8,136 bases of DNA from Deinococcus sp. (GTDB lineage Bacteria; Deinococcota; Deinococci; Deinococcales; Deinococcaceae). The stretch spans positions 1 to 8,136 of the forward strand of contig NZ_JAGLBG010000094.1 of NCBI RefSeq assembly GCF_018260405.1. Reading direction: 5' to 3'. The position numbers and the translations under genes are program-made. Numbering within the stretch: position 1 is the stretch's first letter; each line of letters starts with the position of its first letter. Positions 1 to 8,136 of the stretch are shown piece by piece. Under the pieces are notes generated by a model. It had not been told where the DNA came from. It saw nothing but the letters and a program-made list of their open reading frames with translations, and searched no databases.

Positions 1-83
1 GTCGCTAGGGTAAGCTGCGCGTTCCACCGTTAAAGCCTAAAACATTTCCCATGGTTAGGGCCTCAGACAGCCTCTTATACGGA

Positions 84-127
84 CTGCCGATTGAATCTGG
101 TTATTTCAGATCCAATGGTGCGGGCAG
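84..127. repeat. Imperfect inverted repeat (hairpin)
   Basis: ATTGAATCTG (90-99) pairs with CAGATCCAAT (107-116) at 9 of 10 positions across a 7-base loop. CC (87-88) can extend the stem against GG (117-118), and CTGCC (84-88) can alternatively pair with GGCAG (123-127). The left arm continues outward as TCTTATACGGACTGCC, which resembles palindromic intergenic repeats I associate with Deinococcus genomes; the matching outer right arm is lost. It has no T-tract, so it is not an obvious intrinsic terminator. The hairpin is directly visible; the repeat-family assignment rests on memory and is weak. Confidence 0.5.
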
Positions 128-369
128 TTTTTGCGCGTTCTGCCGAAATCAGAATGCGTGCAAAACAGCAACGGCGGGCCATGTTTAGATTTATCATCAA
201 TGAAGGCCAAAAGCCCGATTTGATTCAATTCGCTACCGTCCAACACGCCAAACTCAGTTTTGGAGAACTTGGAAGGCATAACAGGCAAGTTTCTGTTGCT
301 CATAGAAACGATTTTTGCTCTCGCTTTATCGGGGCAGGCATCCGCTGCTCAAGGTTATGAAACCGTCCG

Positions 370-405
370 CACCATTGATTATTGCGGCACCATTGATTAT
401 TGCGC
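370..405. repeat. Two-copy tandem direct repeat, 18-bp period
   Basis: CACCATTGATTATTGCG occurs at 370-386 and again at 388-404, a perfect 17-bp match with an 18-bp period. It is an AT-rich island beside GC-rich leader sequence, about 155 bases before the start codon of the formate dehydrogenase gene. Two copies on nearly two helical turns could be a regulator binding site or part of a promoter. It could equally be a simple local duplication. Nothing else in the window repeats this sequence. Confidence 0.7.
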
Positions 406-548
406 AGAGGCGCAGTGGGCCCGCCACAAAAAGGCCGCTCACCCTGCCCACGGCCCGCCCGTCAGGCCACGGCTCAATCACTGGCGTGCTCTCTCACGCT
501 TCCCGCGTTCCTCCTCGCTCCCAAACCCGCTCTCCCAGACCCGCCACC

Positions 549-552
549 GAGG
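549..552 (+). promoter_or_regulatory. Ribosome binding site that sets the forC-type start
   Basis: GAGG lies 8 bases before ATG 561. This is a standard Shine-Dalgarno spacing and supports 561 over the longer upstream open frame, which has no comparable site. Confidence 0.7.
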
Positions 553-560
553 TAGTCCAT

Positions 561-3582
<3,022 letters not shown>

Positions 3583-3593
<11 letters not shown>

Positions 3594-3638
3594 ACGCAGC
3601 CGATTGGGGGCAGCCGATTGACCACAGCCCATTGAGTT
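3583..3638. repeat. Four-copy 14-bp tandem repeat across the forC-type stop codon
   Basis: Units start at 3583, 3597, 3611 and 3625. The first ten bases are CAGCGGATTG, CAGCCGATTG (twice) and CAGCCCATTG, each followed by four variable bases. The first unit supplies the last codons and the TGA stop (3591-3593); the other three lie in the gap before the DUF1641 gene. Each single unit is not palindromic. It may be a slippage product, or an RNA element between the first two genes of the cluster. Confidence 0.8.
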
Positions 3639-3760
3639 GAGTCAAGAGGCACGCGGACGGGAGCGCTACCACTTGCCCTTTATGCCCTCTGTCCTCTAGC
3701 CCGGCCACAGGCCCCGATGTGCGCCGCTCCGCCCCATCCTTTCTTTTCCCGACCTTTCCC

Positions 3761-3765
3761 GGAGG
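3761..3765 (+). promoter_or_regulatory. Ribosome binding site of the DUF1641 gene
   Basis: GGAGG lies 7 bases before ATG 3773. It decides this start over the in-frame GTG at 3719, which would add 18 residues unlike the family. Confidence 0.85.
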
Positions 3766-3772
3766 CTGTCAC

Positions 3773-4273
3773 ATGGCTAAACCCTTAGAATTTACTCCAC
3801 GCCCAGCCAGCCCACAGCAGCGGCTGGAAAACGAGTTTCACGATTCGGCCCCCGCGCTCGAAGAAAGCCTCAGGCTGCTGCGTGAACTGCATGAGCACGG
3901 CGTGCTGGACGTGCTGACCAAGCTGGTGCGCGGCGGCGAGGGCCTGACCGAAGGTGCGCTGCGTACCCTGGGCAGCGACCAGATGATCGCGGGCCTACGC
4001 AGCGTGGTTGAACTGGCGCGGCTGATAGGCGGACTTGACCCCGCCGACATTCGCCAGCTGGCGCAGGGGATCGGCGGCGCGGTCAGCCAGGGCGCCCATA
4101 GCGCGGTGAACGGCGAAAAAGTCACGCCGCTGGAGCTTCCCAGGTTGCTGCTCGACCCCGACGTTCAACTTGCGCTTGGTACGCTGTTTGGTGTGCTGCG
4201 CGGGCTGGGGCAGGGGATACGTGCGGCGCGTGAGGAGCAGGCCAACGCGCAGCCCGGCACCCGTATCCCGTGA
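3773..4273 (+). CDS. forE: DUF1641 protein, ForE-like partner subunit of formate dehydrogenase
   Basis: The protein has 166 residues, is largely helical, and has no signal peptide and no cysteine. A Leu-rich helical stretch covers about 28-53. A second segment, SVVELARLIGGLDPADIRQLAQ (77-98, given here in parts: SVVELARLIGG and LDPADIRQLAQ), is typical of the family. The C-terminal part LPRLLLDPDV followed by QLALGTLFGVLRGLGQGI (122-149) matches the DUF1641 signature of an Asp-Pro turn before a hydrophobic helix. In B. subtilis the equivalent protein (YrhD/YjgD, ForE) is the essential second subunit of the ForCE formate dehydrogenases and mediates electron transfer to menaquinone. The position directly after the catalytic gene, 179 bases away, and before fdhD fits that role. 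It lacks cofactor-binding cysteines, so it is not an Fe-S electron-transfer subunit. Assignment to DUF1641 is strong; quinone linkage is inferred by homology. Confidence 0.88.
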   Translation: MAKPLEFTPRPASPQQRLENEFHDSAPALEESLRLLRELHEHGVLDVLTKLVRGGEGLTEGALRTLGSDQMIAGLRSVVELARLIGGLDPADIRQLAQGIGGAVSQGAHSAVNGEKVTPLELPRLLLDPDVQLALGTLFGVLRGLGQGIRAAREEQANAQPGTRIP

Positions 4274-4276
4274 GCC

Positions 4277-5068
<792 letters not shown>

Positions 5069-5430
5069 GTCAGCCTTCTACCCGCCCCGCCCCCAGTACC
5101 CACGCCGCCCGCCGGATACGTGCAACTGGCCCGCCCGCCCGCTCTGGTGCGCGGCGACAGCGAGAAAGACAGTAAGAAAGTGCCCGGCGCAAAATCAGAG
5201 GGTACGCCCTGCCGAATGCCGGGGCCTTCAGCGGCATGGCGCCCGTTTTGCGCGAACTGGAGGACGGTTTCGCTGCTTACCCGGCGCTGCTGGCCCTGCT
5301 CGGGGGCAACGTCGAACCCCTGAAGGCTGCGCTGGAGGCGCGAGTTGCGGGCTGGACTTTATGGGAGCGAGCGGCCCGGCGGTGGCTTCCAGTTCATCCT
5401 CTCATCACAGCTGCTCCTGATCAGTGACGG
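5069..5430. other. Convergent intergenic region with a possible coding remnant
   Basis: This stretch separates fdhD (plus) from the Nudix regulator (minus), whose stop codons face each other. No hairpin followed by a T-run was found for either direction. The plus frame open from 5176 to the TGA at 5425-5427 has third positions rich in G/C and an alternation of hydrophobic and charged residues that looks like real coding sequence (for example ALPNAGAFSGMAPVLREL, then PALLALLGGNVEPLKAALE). It has no ribosome binding site and a stop at 5173-5175. The only ATG is at 5236, giving 63 residues. It matches no family I recognise. It may be a remnant of a larger gene, a short real gene, or chance. Confidence 0.35.
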
Positions 5431-6114
<684 letters not shown>

Positions 6115-6188
6115 ATCTGGGAATGCGCCGCAGCTGCACCCTGTTTTTGCGGGGCGATTCCAGGCAGCGAAAAGGAAGTCATGCCCGA

Positions 6189-6217
6189 ATCCTAGATTTG
6201 TGTGCTGTCTACGTCAA
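6189..6217 (-). promoter_or_regulatory. Sigma70-type promoter of the Nudix regulator gene
   Basis: On the minus strand, TTGACG (6217-6212) is followed by exactly 17 bases and then TAGGAT (6194-6189). This matches the -35 consensus at 5 of 6 positions and the -10 at 4 of 6. Transcription would start near 6182 and leave a leader of about 68 bases before ATG 6114. The regulator can therefore be expressed independently of the debranching enzyme gene upstream. Confidence 0.6.
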
Positions 6218-6249
6218 GGTCAGCGGCTTCATTTAGTGTTGCTCAACGC

Positions 6250-8136
6250 CTAAGTTCCCGGCGTCGGGGGCGGGCTTGGGGGGCCTTTTTGGGCAGGCTG
6301 CGCCAGGCGCTGCTCCGAGAGTGAAACCAGCACGTGTGCGCGGAGCACTTCGGCCACGCTCCAGGCCTGAAAAGGACACCCGGCTGCCCGCTGGTCTTCG
6401 GCGCTGAAAATCTCGGAAACGTGGCCTATTCCGGCTTCCCAGAGGTGCCCAGTCAGTCCGGCCAGCACCGCCCGCGCCCGCCGCACTTCGCCGCGTGACA
6501 CCAGCAGCTCGGTGAACGAGCCTATTGTCCACGGCCAGACGGTGCCCTGGTGGTAGGCGGCGTCGCGCACGATCTGGGGGCCGCCGTAGTGCCCCCGGTA
6601 GTTCGGATCAAGTGGCGAGAGGCTACGCAGGCCCATCGGAGTCAGGAGCAGTTCCTCGGTCTGGGCGATCACTGCGTCGAGTTGGGCGTCGCTGACCGGG
6701 GTGTCGGCCAGCGCCAGCGCCACCACTGCGTTCGGGCGAACACTGAGGTCGGGCGTTCCCTGGGGCGTCAGCCCGTCGGCCAGCAGCGCTCTGGTGCTGT
6801 GGGTGGCGGGCCGCTGGGAGTTGTCCTGAACGTCTCCTAGAGAATTGATGGTGTCCAGAGCACTCTGTTCAAGTGCGGGGGCCGAGACCGAGGGGTCGCC
6901 CAGCGAAACCAGGCCCGTCAGGCCGCCCGGCCCCGTGGTGCTTAGCCCCAGCAGCTCGGCCAGCGGGGTTCGCCCAGTCTGCATTGTTTCGCCGGGCAGG
7001 TGTTGCCAGAGTGCGCCGAAGCCCTGCCACGCCCGCTCGAGTACATCGGCAAAACGCGGTGTTTCGCCCAGCGCCCCCGAAAGCCGCACCTCGGCCCCCA
7101 GCGCCGCCAGCCACAGCGCCTGAATTTCGACAGGTTTGCCCGCCCTGGGGGTCACTACCCAGTCGTTGATCTTGGCGTCCATCCAGGTCAACTGGCTGCC
7201 CGGCAGCCCGCAGCGCAGCAGTCCGTCGTCGGGGTCGACCTGAATACCAAAGTCGGTGCCCTGCACGTGCCAGCCCAGAATTTCACGCAGGGCGGGTAGG
7301 CACTCACGCACGAAAGCGCCGTCTCCGGTGGTGCGGGTATAGCGTTCCAGACACACCGCCAGCCAGAGCGCCGCATCTACCGTGTTGTAACCGGCTCCAC
7401 TGCCGTCGTCATGGAAAAAATTGGGTGCCAGGCCGCGCTGCGTGGTATGCAGAAAAGTACGGATCAGGTCGCGGGCCACGGTGGGCCGCCCGGTGACCAG
7501 GGTCAGGCCGGTCAGGGCGACCATAGCGTCGCGGCCCCATTCACCGAACCACGGATAGCCTGCTATGACGCTCACTCCGGCGGGTTGGGTACGCTTGACG
7601 ATGTAAGCGTCGGCGGCTACGGCCAGGGTCGCCACAACCTCATCGGCGACGCCAGTGGACTGAAAGGCCAGCCGCGCCAGTTGAAGGCGGCGCTCGGCCT
7701 CGGTGTCGTAAGCCTGCCAGGGATCTTTAACCGGTCTGGTCGTGGGCGTTACGCCCTGCACACTCAGGGCCACGCGCCCGCCGCCCGGAGGAAAAGTCAC
7801 GCGCCATAGCGCGCAGCCCCGCACATACTCGGTATCCACTTCTCCGCGTAGCGTGTCGGTCCGGTAATGTACCCGCTGGGCAAAGGGAGCCGGGGTCAGG
7901 GCGCTGAGAATCGTTTCCTGTAACACGCTCTGGCCGGGAACCGGGCCGCGCTGCTGGCCGGTTTTGGGAAGGTGCAGCCGCACTGCCGTACTGCGCGTTC
8001 CCTGCACCTTGGCCCATTTGCCGCCCGTCTGAAACACCAGATTCGGGGCCTGGGCGTGCAGGGCGTGCATATCCCGGTCGGTAAAAAAGCCCCCCAGCGT
8101 TAGCGTGACGCTGTGGCGGGCCGAAACCTCGTACAG
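6250..8136 (-). CDS. Glycogen debranching enzyme (amylo-alpha-1,6-glucosidase), 5' end beyond window
   Basis: The enzyme family hydrolyses alpha-1,6 branch linkages in glycogen or related glucans in the cytoplasm. The frame stays open to the right edge: 22 codons before ATG 8070 read on in family style (LYEVSARHSVTLTLGGFFTD), so the true start lies outside and 628 residues are visible. They comprise the end of the N-terminal beta domain, then the (alpha/alpha)6 catalytic domain. Its signatures are GYPWFGEWGRDAMVALTGL (from about 7560), GLAPNFFHDDG with YNTVDAALW (about 7434-7363), LTWMDAKINDWVVTPR and GKPVEIQALW (7191-7111), GLRSLSPLDPNYRGHYGG (from 6633), RDAAYHQGTVWPW (about 6567-6529) and GHVSEIF/QAWSVAEVLRAH near the end. 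The product ends in a Pro-rich tail. A segment at about 7030-6735 lacks the usual family motif and is Gly/Ser/Thr/Pro-rich. The stop is 135 bases before the regulator gene on the same strand. Substrate specificity is inferred. Confidence 0.92.
   Translation of the reverse strand: MYEVSARHSVTLTLGGFFTDRDMHALHAQAPNLVFQTGGKWAKVQGTRSTAVRLHLPKTGQQRGPVPGQSVLQETILSALTPAPFAQRVHYRTDTLRGEVDTEYVRGCALWRVTFPPGGGRVALSVQGVTPTTRPVKDPWQAYDTEAERRLQLARLAFQSTGVADEVVATLAVAADAYIVKRTQPAGVSVIAGYPWFGEWGRDAMVALTGLTLVTGRPTVARDLIRTFLHTTQRGLAPNFFHDDGSGAGYNTVDAALWLAVCLERYTRTTGDGAFVRECLPALREILGWHVQGTDFGIQVDPDDGLLRCGLPGSQLTWMDAKINDWVVTPRAGKPVEIQALWLAALGAEVRLSGALGETPRFADVLERAWQGFGALWQHLPGETMQTGRTPLAELLGLSTTGPGGLTGLVSLGDPSVSAPALEQSALDTINSLGDVQDNSQRPATHSTRALLADGLTPQGTPDLSVRPNAVVALALADTPVSDAQLDAVIAQTEELLLTPMGLRSLSPLDPNYRGHYGGPQIVRDAAYHQGTVWPWTIGSFTELLVSRGEVRRARAVLAGLTGHLWEAGIGHVSEIFSAEDQRAAGCPFQAWSVAEVLRAHVLVSLSEQRLAQPAQKGPPSPPPTPGT

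Larger units (their letters stand above)
1..560. other. Gene-free left region and leader of the formate dehydrogenase cluster
   Basis: No protein in any frame here is recognisable. Roughly the first 360 bases are close to half GC by eye, clearly lower than the downstream genes, and several short frames overlap without a dominant one. They could be decayed mobile-element or gene sequence, but no transposase motif or terminal repeat is seen. The stretch holds an imperfect hairpin (84-127) and an 18-bp-period direct repeat (370-405). About 150 bases of GC-rich leader then reach the ribosome binding site at 549-552. The frame of the first gene stays open upstream to 315, but those residues resemble no part of the enzyme family. 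No convincing -35/-10 pair was found; TTGATT (375-380) with TATTGC (398-403), 17 bp apart, is only a weak candidate. Confidence 0.6.

Noticed and set aside
91..360. Possible 89-residue plus-strand gene, and a 65-residue minus-strand frame opposite it
   Set aside because: Neither matches a family I know, neither has a ribosome binding site, and the two compete for the same DNA. They may be shadows or remnants.
315..560. N-terminal extension of the formate dehydrogenase frame (82 extra residues)
   Set aside because: The residues include the duplicated-repeat product APLIIAAPLIIA and resemble no domain. The ribosome binding site and the start of family similarity support ATG 561.
5069..5430. 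Bidirectional intrinsic terminator between the convergent genes
   Set aside because: GC-rich segments are present, but I found no stable stem followed by a T-run on either strand.
6250..8070. ATG 8070 as the start of the debranching enzyme
   Set aside because: The frame stays open to the window edge and the 22 upstream residues continue the family's N-terminal domain, so the gene is partial here.

Overview
The window looks like chromosomal DNA from a GC-rich aerobic bacterium, most likely Deinococcus or a close relative. This is inferred from protein families, base composition and a palindrome style that I associate with Deinococcus intergenic repeats; no marker gene settles it.

Left part (1-560): no supported gene. 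The first ~360 bases are visibly less GC-rich than the rest and contain an imperfect hairpin. A perfect 17-bp direct repeat (18-bp period) and a GC-rich leader then run up to the first gene.

Plus-strand cluster (561-5068): three genes in a row. The first is a 1010-residue molybdenum formate dehydrogenase catalytic subunit with an N-terminal NuoG-like iron-sulfur region. The second is a 166-residue DUF1641 protein. The third is FdhD, the sulfurtransferase that matures formate dehydrogenases. The catalytic subunit has Cys417 in the place of selenocysteine, followed by Gln418 where classical formate dehydrogenases have His. That Cys-Gln signature plus a DUF1641 partner is the hallmark of the Bacillus subtilis ForC/ForE enzymes, described as non-canonical menaquinone-linked formate dehydrogenases. 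The simplest reading is a complete ForCE module with its dedicated maturation factor, passing electrons from formate to menaquinone. A four-copy 14-bp tandem repeat overlaps the stop codon of the catalytic gene.

Middle (5069-5430): a convergent intergenic stretch with no clear terminator. It holds one short open frame with coding-like composition that may be a gene remnant.

Minus-strand part (5431-8136): a 227-residue Nudix plus winged-helix protein of the NrtR type, with a degenerate Nudix box that suggests a nucleotide-sensing regulator rather than an active hydrolase. A good promoter (TTGACG, 17 bp, TAGGAT) lies just upstream of it. Further upstream is a glycogen debranching enzyme (amylo-alpha-1,6-glucosidase) whose 5' end runs off the right edge. 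It carries an unusual Gly/Ser/Thr/Pro-rich segment inside its catalytic region. No functional link between this pair and the formate cluster is visible.

The most notable content is the ForCE-type formate dehydrogenase locus outside Bacillus. I do not see a wholly undescribed multi-gene system.
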